Source: Xiphophorus maculatus (lineage: Eukaryota; Chordata; Actinopteri; Cyprinodontiformes; Poeciliidae). Taken from it: a DNA stretch of 64,000 nucleotides. The notes under the pieces were generated by a model. The model was not told where the DNA came from. It did not search any database and saw only the letters and a program-made list of their open reading frames with translations. Both the position numbers and the translations under genes were made by a program. Shown one piece after another: positions 1 through 41,100 of this stretch (positions are counted from its first letter, which is position 1; every line of letters starts with the position of its first letter). The stretch lies in assembly GCF_002775205.1 (NCBI RefSeq), contig NC_036453.1:17793594-17857593 (forward strand), written 5' to 3'.

Positions 1-834
1 CTTATATATTGAAGTCTCAAAGTTTTAAAAGTACATATTTAATGTTCAAAACTAATACATTGGCAGTATGCTTTCGAGTCGGCTGGATTTATTGATTCAG
101 GCAGACAGATCCTGAGAATCTTTTACTTATTTTTAAACTTGCGCAACTGATGTAGGTTTAGGGAGGAAATGTTATTTTCTGACTCGCCACAAGAGGGCAC
201 CATTCCCTCCGTTTTAAGAAGAGATGCCCAGAGATTTCGAAACTATCGTAGTTTTTACCTAAAAAAATCCTTTGATTCTTTGCTCACTTTACGCCAAAAA
301 TGTTGTTAAAAGTTGTTTTAAAAAATACAACTCAGAGTACATGTAATAAAATCACAAGTTGCTCAGAGGTAGTAGCATGAGATGCTGCTTTTAACTTTCA
401 CAAGTCACTTGGCTAATTTAGGAGCATTAAACCTTTTTTTTTTTAAAAATGTTTTATTATTTTGTTAAATAAAATCTTTATGTTACATTAATGCTATTTT
501 AACAGGTTTTGTGTTCAAACCTGTTTTGTGGCAATCCCAAGTGTGACTTTGGATGGAGGACCAGGATGAAAAGAAGAGGAGCATTTGCAAAAACCAGACC
601 CAAAAAGAGAAAACCTCCAGCTTTTGTGAGAGTCATTTGTTTTTGTTTTTTTTTAACAAACGCCAGGAAGTGAATTCTGTAAGTAGATATCCATCACATA
701 CATCTGTAGCATATTCTCTCCGAGTAGCTGTTCTGCACCACTTTTAAATCCGACTCAAATTTTCCAGAATTCTCAGTCATGCTACTAAAGCTTGATTTCA
801 AACCACACTCAAAACGGATGGCGGCTGCTTGCGT
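1..834. other. yap1 3' UTR / downstream region, no gene seen
   Basis: AT-rich sequence downstream of the yap1 stop codon (yap1 runs on the minus strand). No open frame here resembles a known protein. Part of it is presumably yap1 3' UTR; several TTTATT strings (AATAAA on the minus strand) could be polyadenylation signals, but none stands out. Confidence 0.5.
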
Positions 835-10460
<9,626 letters not shown>

Positions 10461-11022
10461 GGGCGGGGTTGTTGGGTTTAAAGCTGCCGCAGTCGCAGGG
10501 CAAATATTTCACACTCAAGACAGATATGTAAACCATCGCTGGTGAAAACTTCAAGAAAAGCAGGAGTTTATTTACAGAGCTGGTCAGCTGGAAAACCCAA
10601 ATAATCACATTTACTCTGTGTTTAGTTTATATTTTAAATCCAGCTTGTGCATTTTCCAGTCGTTAAGAGGTAGAGAGTGAAGTACTGCAACAACCTCAGG
10701 TAATCTCATAGAAGGGCCGCATTAAGTCCTTCTTTTTCCCCGACTCTGGGTCTGGAGGGTCTTATGTATTTTTTTGGGTGGGGGGGGGGTTGGGTAGGGG
10801 AAATTGGGAAGTTGCGCGGAGAAAACATCCGCCCCATGATGAGGCCAACCCAGCCGGAGCCTGTTTGTCCCGTGCAGGCTCAAGCCGCAGTGTAGCGCCC
10901 CCTGGCGGAAAACACGCACCAGCGAGTCCACAATTCAGCAGCTGCTGGTAACTACTGACGGCCAAAAGTATGAAGTCCCAAAAGTGTTATTATTCAGGGA
11001 TATATTTTCGGAGTTGTGTAGT
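10461..11022. other. intergenic, no gene seen
   Basis: Part of the 5.5 kb gap between the divergently transcribed yap1 and angptl5. A poly-G run lies at 10780-10790. Open frames here are short and do not resemble known proteins. Confidence 0.5.
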
Positions 11023-11580
11023 CAGTGAGTTACATTTACTCAGTTACATTTACTTGAGTAACTATTTTTTTTTGATATAATGTACTTTTAGGAGTATTTT
11101 TTTTGCTACGCTGTACTTTACTTTTACTTGAGTAATTTTATTATGAAGTATTTCTACTCTTACTTGAGTAAAATGTCTGGATTTTCTACCCACTGAATAA
11201 AAAACAAAGATATTTTAACCAAAAATGCACCAGACACAAACACACACCTGCAGTTCTTTGCAACAGTTTCATAAGTTTTTAAAAAAAATTGAAATTAACT
11301 GATTTGGAAAAATTTCTCTTGCCTGATTTTGTAATTTTTTGTTACTTATATGAATTATTGACATTTTTGTACCTTAAAACACCAAAATGTCTGCTTAACT
11401 TTATAATTTGGTCCATCTGATTGTGTAATTTTTAAATATTAGATTTGATTTGATCAACTACTCTTTACTTTTTTACCAAATACCTTTTTACTCTTACTTG
11501 AGTAATTTCTTGGATGACTACTTGAGTAAAAATGTGTTGAAGTAGTGCTACTCTTTCTTAAGTACAATTTTTGGGCACTG
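11023..11580. mobile_element. hAT-like non-autonomous element with ACTTGAGTAA motifs
   Basis: The stretch is full of variants of TTACTTGAGTAA and TACTTTTACTTGAGTAATTT. It begins CAGTGAGTTACATTTACT and ends TTTTTGGGCACTG, so both edges carry the CAGTG/CACTG termini typical of hAT elements. No clean 8-bp target duplication is seen (TGTGTAGT on the left, TTATGCCT on the right), so the ends or the family may be wrong. There is no transposase frame. Confidence 0.5.
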
Positions 11581-13105
11581 TTATGCCTTTAGAAAATTTA
11601 TTTCTGCTTAATTTCAAAATGTTTAAATTCACATTTGAATATTTATTCAGTCAATCTAATGAAAATGATTTTCTGTGGCTAAGTTATTAAGCGGCCGAGA
11701 GGTTTTTGTTACACTAGGATCTGTTTAAGTTCTGTTTAAGTTTAAAAAAAATTAAAAACAATAGGACAGTGTAAAGCACTGGTAAATTGTTCCCTCTACA
11801 AAAAGAGAAGAACAAAACATTGTGTCATAAAGCCATCAGAGTCTGACTGATCGGTACTGTGTGATTACTCCCTTCCTTGTTTCAAGAAGGAGCTGCAAAC
11901 ATTGAAGGTGAAGAAAAGGTCGACAGAAACTTTCCCGGCAAGTTGCTCATTGTCAGGGAAGCCAGATGCTCTGCTCTGCATAGCATCAAACTTGACATAT
12001 GTTCCATATTTCTATGTTTGTAGTCACCTGCGTAGACTTTCTTTCTTTCTTTCTTCTTTTTTAACTGTGGAACGAAGAGATTATTTCGTTCCACAGGTCA
12101 TTGCTGCCTTCTTCAGCGATGTCAAATACATTCAAATAGTAAAACATGCTTTTTTTTTTTAGGCTGTTTGAGTTACAAGTCAGGGGTTTTGAGTCAGTGT
12201 TCACATTCATTCCTAAACTCTGTGTAAAGTGATTATATCTTACCAATCCCATTTTATAAACAGGTATCACATACATCATGAAATAAATTGCCAGTTGAGA
12301 AGCAAACTGCTAATAAGTTCAGTAAAATAAATTTGATCATTTTGCCACGAAATTTAGCTTTAAATAAGTTGCATTTTGGTTGAGTTACTTTAAAATTGTG
12401 ATCATTTTCTGCAATATAGCTATAGGTTACATCTAAACAGAAATTTAGCAACACATTGATAAGATACATTATTGTGAAACACTCCTGTGGACAACAGGTG
12501 GCACTGTCTCCTTTTTTACATTAATTTCTTCTTTAATTTTTAGGTAGTCCTTTATTCACTATAAAAAGTTGAGAGCTAAATACTGTTAGAAATGTAAATG
12601 TTGCTCTTGTGTTCTCTGTCTTTGTGTTGTTCTTTTCTATCAAAAAATTTGCTCACTGAATAAAAGCTGAAAGTAAACCAAGACAAATGTTTTGTGAGCA
12701 GCTTAATACTCGTAGATGATCACTGCTCTCTAATCGTGGTTCTTCATTTTTATTTTCACTGATTCCTTCATTCTTCTTGGTTTTTAAGCTGCTTTCCCAA
12801 ACAGCAGCAATATTGGTGTGAGTTGCCTCCTCACATCAAATAAAGATAGCATTGTAGTAGCAAATTGTTTAACATTAATTTGAGAGAATTGTCATACATG
12901 GCAAAGATTCGAATCCGTTAATAGTGATTGTACAGCCCAATCAACCTACTGAGAATATTTGAAATCAGAAAGGATATTTTGCAATATCTTCACAAATTTA
13001 GATAGAGATAAATATTACTACTTCCTAAGCCACATACCTAATAAAAGTAAACTACAGCATTCACAAATCTACTACTGGTAGCAAACTGGAATTAGTTTCG
13101 CTATC
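11581..13105. other. intergenic, no gene seen
   Basis: AT-rich DNA between yap1 and angptl5 with no protein-like frame and no repeat that I can define. Confidence 0.5.
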
Positions 13106-14300
<1,195 letters not shown>

Positions 14301-15345
14301 ATCTTTTCATTTTGTATACTTTGTCATGCAGAGGCATTGTGTTTTTAAAAAAAAAAATATATTTATTTAGCTGTTCTAAACATTAAATCACAAAAAATGT
14401 AACAAGCTGTAATAATAAGCATGGTTCCTGAAATAGCTTAGATCCTCCTTACTAGGCCTTTATTTATTCCCTTGATCTTCATGAGTTCACCCGTTATTGA
14501 CATGCACACACTGTTTTTGAGCAGCATGTAAAATTGCACAGATGTGGGGTCCCTGAGGCAACAGCGCCATGCTTTTTCCACATTCCTCTTTCTGATCATG
14601 GCTGCAGACTCACAGAGGCCTGGAGCAGCAGTGATCCTTTTCCATTGGCACGCTCAGCAACGTTTTCCAAGGAAGCGACAGACTCCAGCTGGACTCTTCC
14701 TGGCATTTTCAGCTGTTCTTTTGCTTTTTTTACTTTCTTCACTGCTTAAATGCCCAGTTTACTGGAATAATTGGTCTTGCTCTATAGGAGGCTTTTGACT
14801 CAGTGCTTAGGGTTGGAGGAAACATGAGCACAAGTAACAAACACCCTGCCCCGTCTGCACCCTACCTTCAGCTGCGGCTCCCACGCAGCGACACAAGCCA
14901 AGACTGGGGGTTCAATAAAACAAGCTGCACTTTTTTTTTTTTTTCTCCCCACATCTGTTTCTCATGCTGGCGGCAGGATGTAACCCTTAAAACAACAATG
15001 TCTGGTTAAGAGACACACCACATAGAAAAGTAGTAGCTCCAACACGAAACTAAAAATCTGCACATTCAGCTCCTTCTGGGAAACGTAATCAGATTTTCAT
15101 TAGCACCCTTCTTTAACTCGTCTGATGTAACGGGAGTTTACAAGAAAGTGGGAGTAGCATCAGCCAGTCAGTCACTCCCACTGTCACGTGTGAGAGGAAC
15201 TGAGGAGAAAGTGAAAAGGGGGTTTGGAATACGAACAGTAGATGTGGACAGTTTGTGGAAAAAAAAAAATAGGTATAAATGAAGAAGTTGGTGGGAAGAG
15301 CTCCGCCCCCTCGCTTCGTGAGGAAATAATCACAGTTGGACTGGG
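14301..15345. other. intergenic and probable angptl5 upstream region
   Basis: No gene-like frame. The segment just before the angptl5 start codon is the expected place for its promoter and 5' UTR, but no core element is recognised. Poly-T and poly-A runs lie at about 14931-14944 and 15259-15268. Confidence 0.4.
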
Positions 15346-18398
<3,053 letters not shown>

Positions 18399-19150
18399 CA
18401 CCTAATGAAGAGGGATGAAGCATTGATGGGCCTCTGACAATTTTACTAATACAGCAAATATTCGGTAGTGCAAAATATTACAACTTATACTTGAACTTAG
18501 ATAATACTTTCAAAGAACCTTTCTAAAAACTTAGCAGATACTTTCAGGAACTTAACAAGCACTTTCTGAAACTTTCATGAATTTTGGCAGATACTTTTAA
18601 GAGCTTTTTTAATCAAGCTTTCTTGAAACTCCTGAGGTACTTTCTGGAACTTTTCTGGAATCTACCAAGTACTTTTCAAACATTTTATAGAGCTTTTCCT
18701 TTATTTCCATTCAAATTCCATGGAAGTACCTGATGAGTTTTGAAAAAGTCTCTTTGAAGATCTGCAAAATTTACGGAAGATTACCTCAAAGTTCAACAAA
18801 AGTATTGTTATTTAGTGCTAAAGAATGTTTACTGTAATTATGATCTTAAACTATTACTACAGCTAATTTTGTTTTGTCTAAAGAGGACAAATCTATGCAT
18901 TAAACTCTGCCACAAATGCCATTAACAATTGATCACTGTTACAATTAACCTGATGTGCACATAAATTCTGTGATTTTTGTTAAATTGTGCTAGTTCTTTT
19001 TAACTGCCATAATTTTTTCTACGTAACCTATCTTTATTTGTTACATTTGATTCTAAATGTTAGTTAAGAAAAACTGCAATAACAAACATGAATCCCGTGT
19101 CACCATCTACTTCTTCATCAAGAGGAAATGAAAACAGTCAAGCCGAAGCT
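18399..19150. repeat. angptl5 3' flank with degenerate ACTTT-rich repeats
   Basis: Likely holds the angptl5 3' UTR. Between about 18500 and 18690 a loose unit recurs five or more times (for example GCAGATACTTTCAGGAACTT, GCAGATACTTTTAAGAGCTT, GAGGTACTTTCTGGAACTTT). Spacing is irregular and divergence is high. There is no coding signal. Confidence 0.45.
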
Positions 19151-22027
19151 TTTTATAGTTGGTTTTTATTCAAATGATTTTAAGATTTTACTCATTACAA
19201 GTGGACAATAAAGTCATTCTGCATTTATATGTCGTATATCAAGCGTTGTTGAAAGATTGAATTTAAGGAAGCCATAAATCATTTTAAAAAATTCACTGTC
19301 TCATCATGTCTCGGCTGATTGAAAGCTAATTTTTAAACAGAAAATGTGGAGATACCTGAGATGTAGGGTGAACCTTCCGCTATTTTAGTACTTAAAAGTC
19401 TAGCACTTAAATAATATTAAATGAAATATATTTGATCAAATCAGATAAAGAAGAGCAAAAATCTATGGAATTAGCTGGGTTAAAATCACCCAAGCAGAAC
19501 AGCAACAAAAAACAATTATCTAAAAGGAGAGTAGCAGCCTTCACACTTATACTGCTGGGTTAAATTAGTGACCTCTTAGGAGAAATACAGACCAATAGTG
19601 GTGCATTTAGTTCCTCTGTTGCTTTGGAGCAAGCAGGTCCTGGGTTCAGATTTTTTGTATGTTGTCCTCATGCAAATGTGGTTTCTCTCTGGGCTATCAG
19701 GCTTCCTCCCACACTGCATAAGTATAACTGTAAGGTCAACGGGTCAATCGAAATTCTTAGTAATGAGTGTGTGTGTGTGTGTGTGTGTGTGACTGAGTGT
19801 CAAAGCATAAAGATTAAGTCTTTGATGCACTCCTTAAAGTGATGACAGAATCAGAGTCAAGAATCTTGAGAATACTATCAACTTCTTACTGACTTTAGTG
19901 CAATTATTACAAAATAAAATTAACACTGTCGCTATTTGCAACTAAAAGTAAATGTCTTAAATTGTGTTTAGCATAAAGGTTATTTAGTGTGCTTAGTGCG
20001 GTTGCAATTTCAGAGAAGCAGCAACAGGTGAAACAGATTTTGATTAAAAAAAAGAACCAATTCAGTCCAGCAGGTGGTGCTAATGACCCCAACTTTAATA
20101 CGTCATGAACCTAAACATTTTAAATGCACAAACAATTAAAAAAAGCAATATAAAAATGATCAAGAATCAGAATTGAGTTTTAAGAAATGTGCAGTAATAG
20201 TGGTCAAAATGTGTGTTTAAAGCTTTTTATGTTTGTACTGAGATCTACCTCAGCAGATAACATACAAAATGACCCACATGCATATAAAAACAGACTCTTT
20301 ATCACACAACCTACACCAAGCAGGTTCTTATCGTTATTAAAAGAAAAAAACAGAGAGAAGACATGTTTATTATTTAAAATTAATTAATTAAAGTCCTAGT
20401 TTGCAAAAACGCTTCTATTAAAGCGTCTGATATGTAAGAGGTGTGACAACAGAGGGCTAAAGGACCATAAAGTTTTATTTGAAATCTTACAGAGCTCAAT
20501 GTTAGCACAACTTTTACCACTGCATATCTGGAAAGCTCAACATCTGGCTTTCCAATGTAAATAGAAAACACCTTCTTTTAGATATGAAAAAAAAAACCCC
20601 ACCATAAATGTTTGAGATCTTAAAAAGAAAATTAATATCAGATGGAGATAATCTGAGTGAATACAAAGCACAGTTATTCAGGTACAAATTCAAGCTGATC
20701 TGGTCTTGTCTGAAAAAAGAAACCCTACCCTTTCATTAAATCATGAATAAAAGGTGAACGTTACTGGTGAGCTGATGTCATCTGTAGGATCAGAAAATCC
20801 TTTAAAAAGAGTCAACATAAAATAGGACAAAATATTTCAGGAGCTACAAGTCATGTCCTGATATAAAGACATTAAGAATAGATTGATATCCATCAGGCAG
20901 AAAAGGTAACAAGCAGATTTCTAAAGCATTGGGTAAACAGTACCTTTTGATTACCAGGTGTTTTGATAAAATTCGTATGCATTCACTTCAGTTCCCATTT
21001 TAACACTGGATGTTGTGCAGATCTGGATATGAACATTTTTTTAACATAGTTGGTAAGATTCACCTTTTTCCCTTTGTAACTGAACAATGTGAAAACTGCA
21101 TCTTGTGTTAACAGAGGTTATATTAGCCTGGCGTTAATAGTTGTTTGGTGATCTGAAAACGTTGAATGTGACAAAAAAGGAAGAATAGAAAAATCCGACA
21201 AGGTTTCAGCTACTTTTTATCTTTTATTGCCTTGTACTGGTAGCTTGGTGTGTGTATATTCAACCTAAAAGAAGAGCTGCTGCGTGGAAGCACATGAGTT
21301 ACTTTAGCTTTGAAACAAAGACCAGAATGCTCATCTGAGGAGTCTGCATTCTTCTCAGTACTGTCCCACCTCTGTCTTCCTGTTCAGTTCTGCACGCAGG
21401 AACACGTAATTCACTTTCTGTTTGTGTGTGTTTGCGTGATAAAGGTTTATTAACGCAGCTGATAACACTGTAGGAACTCTGGCTCTTTGTGTGGTCTGGT
21501 ATGTGCATATATTGGCAGCGTCCATCAATACACTGGCGCACACAGATAGAGAATGAGGCTCATCCAGGTGCTTTGCACTCTGTGTTCCCCCCCAATCAGA
21601 CTGTGTATGTTTGGGTTGACAGTGTTTACATCCAGATCTCGGGTCTGTTCTGCTCTGTGGAAGGAAGTCTCAACAAAAACTCTTCTTACTGGTGACATTC
21701 GTCAGTGTTTAGACCTTTTCCTTGAAACCGTCTAATGCTCTCATAGCATGAAATGTCCAAAATGACTAATCTTCAGCAATCAGCGCCTTAAAAGGCAGTT
21801 TTCTCTCTGACTATCAGACATCAGAGACTCGGTTTTATCAGATTCCTTTCAGCTTTTAGGGTTTTTTTTTTAATGCGTCGCCACTTTTAACGAGAATGAG
21901 CTCCAGTCAAGAGATGAAGCCATGATTTTCTAAAATAGAGAAAAGCTACTGAAAACGGCACGCACAAGTTTAATTTACATGTCTCAGGAATATACGTTGG
22001 GGTCTGTGTGTGTGTGTGTGTGTGTGC

Positions 22028-22062
<35 letters not shown>

Positions 22063-22540
22063 TTTTCCCACACTGGACAGGGATCAGCTGAATGTAGGAG
22101 CGGACAGGAAGCAAAGTCTACTGGGAATTTAAACCCGAAGGAATCTCATCTGCAGTTCATCAGCCATCAGTCACTCCTGCATGCACGCACTCGAACACGC
22201 ACACAAAAAAGTATTTAATGTATAAAAACTTAAGAGGAAGGAATATTCATCTTTTTTTCTTCTGAAACTTAACTTTATTAATCCTTCCACAGGTAAGGCA
22301 AAGTCAAAGGTCAAGCTAAGAGAGAGAGCGAGAGAAGATGAGAGAGAGGAGTCTACGGATGGCTGAAATGAAAGAAAACAAGCTGTTCAGAAATTGACAC
22401 TCCAGGATCCTTCCACATCTGTGAGGTTCAACGTGTCATGTAAATAAAAGTATAGTGGGACCCAGAAGGATGCATTCTTTCTCAAGGATGGAGAATAAAC
22501 AGAGGGGGAGGGCGGCAGAGCGAGCGAGCGAGGCAGGAAC
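19151..22540. other. angptl5-trpc6 intergenic region, no gene seen
   Basis: AT-rich sequence with a (GT)n run at 19766-19791. No frame resembles a known protein. The last part includes GA-rich sequence near 22320-22350 and should contain the trpc6 promoter, which cannot be located by eye. Confidence 0.5.
22007..22060. repeat. (GT)n microsatellite
   Basis: About 26 GT units with two GC interruptions, roughly 550 bp upstream of the trpc6 start codon. Confidence 0.93.
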
Positions 22541-22606
22541 ATGCCACAGGCACTTGACTACTTGTTCACATGTAGCTGGAGCCTGTGCTGCTGGTCATCC
22601 TCCAGG

Positions 22607-36613
<14,007 letters not shown>

Positions 36614-37608
36614 TGCACAACCTCTAGCTAAATGCTCAAAGCTTGCTAAGTGCCTTTTAAATGTCACTAAATGTACCCGCATTTGGATAGAGGCATTACC
36701 AGGTTATACAGCAGAGTAATGTGAATACAAGGATACAAATTCATTATGATTGGAAACATTCTAGAACTTTCATTTTTACGCAAATAAATGTGCAAATGAG
36801 AGTAAAAATCTTCTAAGTTTGCCCAAAAAATGTTAAACATAACATGTGGTTCTGTCTGGAGTTTTGGTGGGAAAATGATTCCTAAAAGCTCAGGAACTAA
36901 GCTGCAGGTTAGCTCTCATTAGTTTCTGCAGCCCTTTTCAAATGCCAGGTTTTTGAGAGGCAAAACAACAGATTGTGGTTAATCAACTAATTTTGTTCCT
37001 CCGTTTTAAAAGAAAAAAAAAAAAAAAATCCAGGAACGTCATATGCTTTCACACTCTTAAACTAAAGCTGTTTTGAAGCACCTCTTGTTTCAGTTTTAGG
37101 ATTCAGTCTTCTACGTTTCATGTTTTCATCACAAAATGCTGGTATTTTCAGAGATGTGTATACTTTTGAGAACAGCTTTCTTCTGTTTCGTCAGTTTTCT
37201 AAACGTTTTTCTACAACGTGTCATAGTTTGTGTTTGTTACAATTCTAAGTGTTTCTTTTTGTTTTAAGTAAAAACAAATCACCGCTTAAAAACAAATATA
37301 CCATATATCAGGCATAAATGAATAAAAACAAGCAGAATCCACACATACATGCTATTTGAAGGTTTTGTTTTTATTTAGACAGCAGTAAAGCTGGCAGAGA
37401 GGACATAAACAAATCATACAGTTCAAGGCACTGAGGTGTGAACATTGAATTTCTAGACCGACTAATGAGACATTAAAACATAAATTATCAAGATTAATAG
37501 AAAAATACTGCTTCTATGTACCTTTTACATATGTTTACTGAATACATAACTTTCAGAATTACTAAACAGAAAATACAAAAAGGTGATACTGAGAAGCTAA
37601 GCCGTATA
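36614..37608. other. trpc6 3' UTR and gap to arhgap42, no gene seen
   Basis: Only 1.56 kb separate the trpc6 and arhgap42 stop codons, which face each other tail to tail. Possible trpc6 polyadenylation signals (AATAAA) lie near 36783 and 37320. In tetrapods PGR occupies the corresponding place; nothing like it is here. Confidence 0.55.
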
Positions 37609-38000
37609 CAGTACAGACCAAAAGTTTGGACACACCTTCTAATTCAATGGATTTTCTTTATTCTCATGACTATTTATAAGGCAAGAAATCCCATTTATTA
37701 ACCTGACAGGGCAGGTTGACCTATGAAGTGAAAACCATTTCAGGTGACGACCTCTTGAAGCTCATCAAGAAAATGCAGAGTGTGTGCAAAGCAGTAATCA
37801 CAGCAAAAGGTTGCTACTTTGAAGAAACTAGAATATAAGGGCTATTTTCAGTTGTTTTACACTTTTTTGTTTAGTGCATATTTCCACATGTGTTATTCAT
37901 AGTTTTGATGCCTTCAGTGTGAATCTACAATGTCAATAGTCATGAAAATAAAGGAAACTCATTGAATTAAAAGGTGTGTCCAAACGTTTGGTCTGTACTG
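37609..38000. mobile_element. Tc1/mariner miniature element, 392 bp
   Basis: It starts CAGTACAGACCAAAAGTTTG and ends CAAACGTTTGGTCTGTACTG, so the ends are near-perfect inverted repeats of about 30 bp. TA dinucleotides flank both ends (37607-37608 and 38001-38002), the target duplication of this superfamily. There is no transposase frame. Confidence 0.88.
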
Positions 38001-38173
38001 TACGTCAAGTATTAACACCTACTGTATGCAGTAGGCCGATTACTCATGCTGCAGCACAGCAGTCAGTGATAATAGTCACGGTTACAGTATCATGGTTTTG
38101 ATTCTTTATAAACCTTTAAAATCTGAGTCAGGACTTTGTGATTCTTTCATGTGCCGACGGTTCGTCAGGCTTG

Positions 38174-41100
38174 TCAGAAATATTTGATGTAATTTTCAGG
38201 GATAAGGCCAGTTCTGCCCTGATATGTCGCCTGAAGCCAACCCGGTTCCACAGATGGACCCACTGCAAAAACAACAAAACAGAAATCACTCGAAAACTCA
38301 GACAATAAAGACGCAGACTTTTATAGCCCTTCTACAAACACATTAGAGATGCTCAGAGAAATTGTGTGGAGAGTGGAATTAGACAACTTTCTGCTTGATC
38401 GGGCGGTCTGATCTTTTTCCAATCAGTGAACACACCGTACTTAGCAGGAACACATTGTCCTGACAATAACACTCTTAAGTTTGGAATTTGTTATTGTGTG
38501 AAAAAGACTCGTAAGAAGCGATTTTAAACAGTATTTTCTACACCATGATGTCTGTGGTTTGTTCAGCATTGAAGGAAGCGCGAGAGAGCAAGACATAAAG
38601 ATAACAGAAAGGCTCAATGGAGAACAGCAAAGCTGATCTGATCCTTTTCTACCCATTCAAGACTGATGTGAATGGAGCAAATAGTTATATTATGTATATA
38701 TCCACAACTAGACCAGTCATTTGTTCAATCACAAATTAGCTTAATATTTCATTTAATAAGCCAAAACACTTTGAAAATAGCGTAAGACATTTATGCCTCA
38801 GGTTAAAAACAAATCTACATGTGGATAAAGAAAGTGGTCACAAACAACCATGAGACATGCATGAAAAAGAGGAAAAACATCAAAACACAACGGAACAACA
38901 TTGCTTTTCTCTCAAGATCAAAATATGTCAGTGTAAGACAATGAAAGATTCGCATGTAAAATCAATGGGTAGATTTTATTTTGTACACGTTAACTCTCGG
39001 ACACATAAAATCTTACCATTTGTGAGCAGCGCCCCTTGTGGAAAACTTAGTTCATGGCTGTGCTCTGCTTCACAGGAGTACAGAGCTCTAGCTTCCCTGC
39101 AAGAGAGAATTAAAAAGGCGCTCACTAATTGAGTTAACGAGGGATTTGTTCTTGAAGAAGAAGCGACGGCTTCAAATATCATAAATGTTGCCTTACCTTC
39201 CAGAGGGACAAATGTCTAACGCTGAGCAGAATACTGAACTCTCACGCTGAGGCTGCCTGACTGATACTCTGCAACACAAACGCAACGTAAAAAAAATCTT
39301 TTTTTCTGATGTAACTTATTAATCACAATGAAGTAATATGTTTAGCTTTCAAATAATTCGTGATGAAAATCACAGCACACAGATAGGTTTTAGTCAACAG
39401 TCTGCTTTTCCTTCCTCCTGAGCTTCTCTTTCTCAGATCCTTAAAGCACAAAAATGTTAAACTGAAGTGAAACATCTTAAAGTGACGCTCACAGTGAGAT
39501 GGGCCTTGAGTAGCCGTTGCTGGATGTCGCTGCGGAGAGCTTCGGGGTCAGATCGGAGCCACAGCGGTGGTGACCTTTCCGTGCTTTCGCTCTCTCCTGT
39601 TGTTCCAGCGACATGAGGCTCTGCACCGACCCATGACAGCTTTTGTAATCTTCAACCAAACACAAGAGATCAGAATCGCGGTTGCACAGTGGTAAATGTT
39701 TTGGCTTTTATTTATTTTAGAGGCAAAAAAAAAGGAGTCTTTCACACACCTTCTGAAATGTGCAAGGAGGTGAGAGAGGATGACGTGGAAAGCCGGTAGG
39801 GAAACAGAGAAGAGGAGGAAGAAGAAGAGGAGGAGGCAGTGCTGTGCTGTGGTTGAGAGGTAGAGTCTGTTCCTCCGGCTTCTGTGGCCATAGCACAGGA
39901 TGCGTTTCTTCGTTCCTCTGACTGAGAGCTCTTCAGGGAGGAGACGGAGGCTGCTTTCTCCCTGACAGGAGAGGAACGATTCCCTGACGCGGGCTGGACC
40001 GAAGGTGTGGAAGCACATCTCGAGTCTTTCGCAGAAGACAAAGACACGGTTGAATTTCTGTTGAAAGACCTCTCCACTGCAGAGAGTAAGGAGGATGTGG
40101 AGGAGGACACAGAGGAAGTCTGCTCGGCAGAGGACAGTGGAGCGGAGATCCAGGAAGAGGAAGGCGTGAGGCGGGGGGAGGGAGCGTTGTCTGGAGACGC
40201 TTTCTGATCTTTCCCATTGAGTGGTGACGAGCCGGAGGAAGTCGAAGGAGGAGAAAACTGTGCTGCGGGGGACGAGCCAGGCTCAGCGGCGGGAGAGGAT
40301 GGAGGGGAGGTCTGAGACAATCTGTTTTTTTCAGAGGAGTGTGACGACAACGACTCCTGGCTGCCCATCGGAGTCGTATCAGGGCTGCTGCTGAACGTGT
40401 CGCCTGAAAAACAGGAGGAAACGCCACATCAGAGACCGAGGAGCCAGACTGTTGATCTATTGTCTGGCGGTCCTGGTGATATATGATACAACTCCAAGCA
40501 ATGCCCACATGTTAATACAGTTACGATGAAAACATTGAGGGAAAAAAAGAAAAACAGTAACAGGAAGATCTGACTCAGCACAAATGGCTATAAAAAGTCT
40601 TCAGTAAGGGAGCGTTAGCACAGCGAGATGTTAGCTGAAGTGCTAGGCTGAGGTCAACTTGCTTCCTCTGTTTTAATATGACTAGAAAATTCTGCTAATA
40701 ATATTTTTTTCTTCGAAGCTCCAATTAACGGCAAGGAGAAAGATTTAAAAAGAAAATGTTCCCCAATTTCTGCTTTGCGTCTTCAGGTCTTTACTTCACA
40801 GCAGTCCAAATTATAAAGTGTTGACTGGATCCAGACTAGTGAAATTATTAATTGGATTAATCATGTTGAATCGATTACTGAAATAATCAACAACTGATTT
40901 AGTGATTAAATAATTGTTCATTGGAATATAATAACTTTAAAAATGCACACACTCTGAGCAGTAATTAAGACTTTACAAAAAAATATAGACATTTGAATGT
41001 AAAATTTAAAAAACCCTTTGTCTTTAAATATATTCTACCCAAACTCCTTAGGTTTAGGTTTTTCAAATTCTACAAAAAAAATAATCTATTAAGGACCTTT

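Noticed and set aside
39548-39639. Alternative acceptor at 39640 for arhgap42 exon 21
   Set aside because: It shifts the frame and soon meets a stop. The acceptor before 39649 gives [14 protein letters not shown], which fits the family (NKSYSGSIQSL in human).
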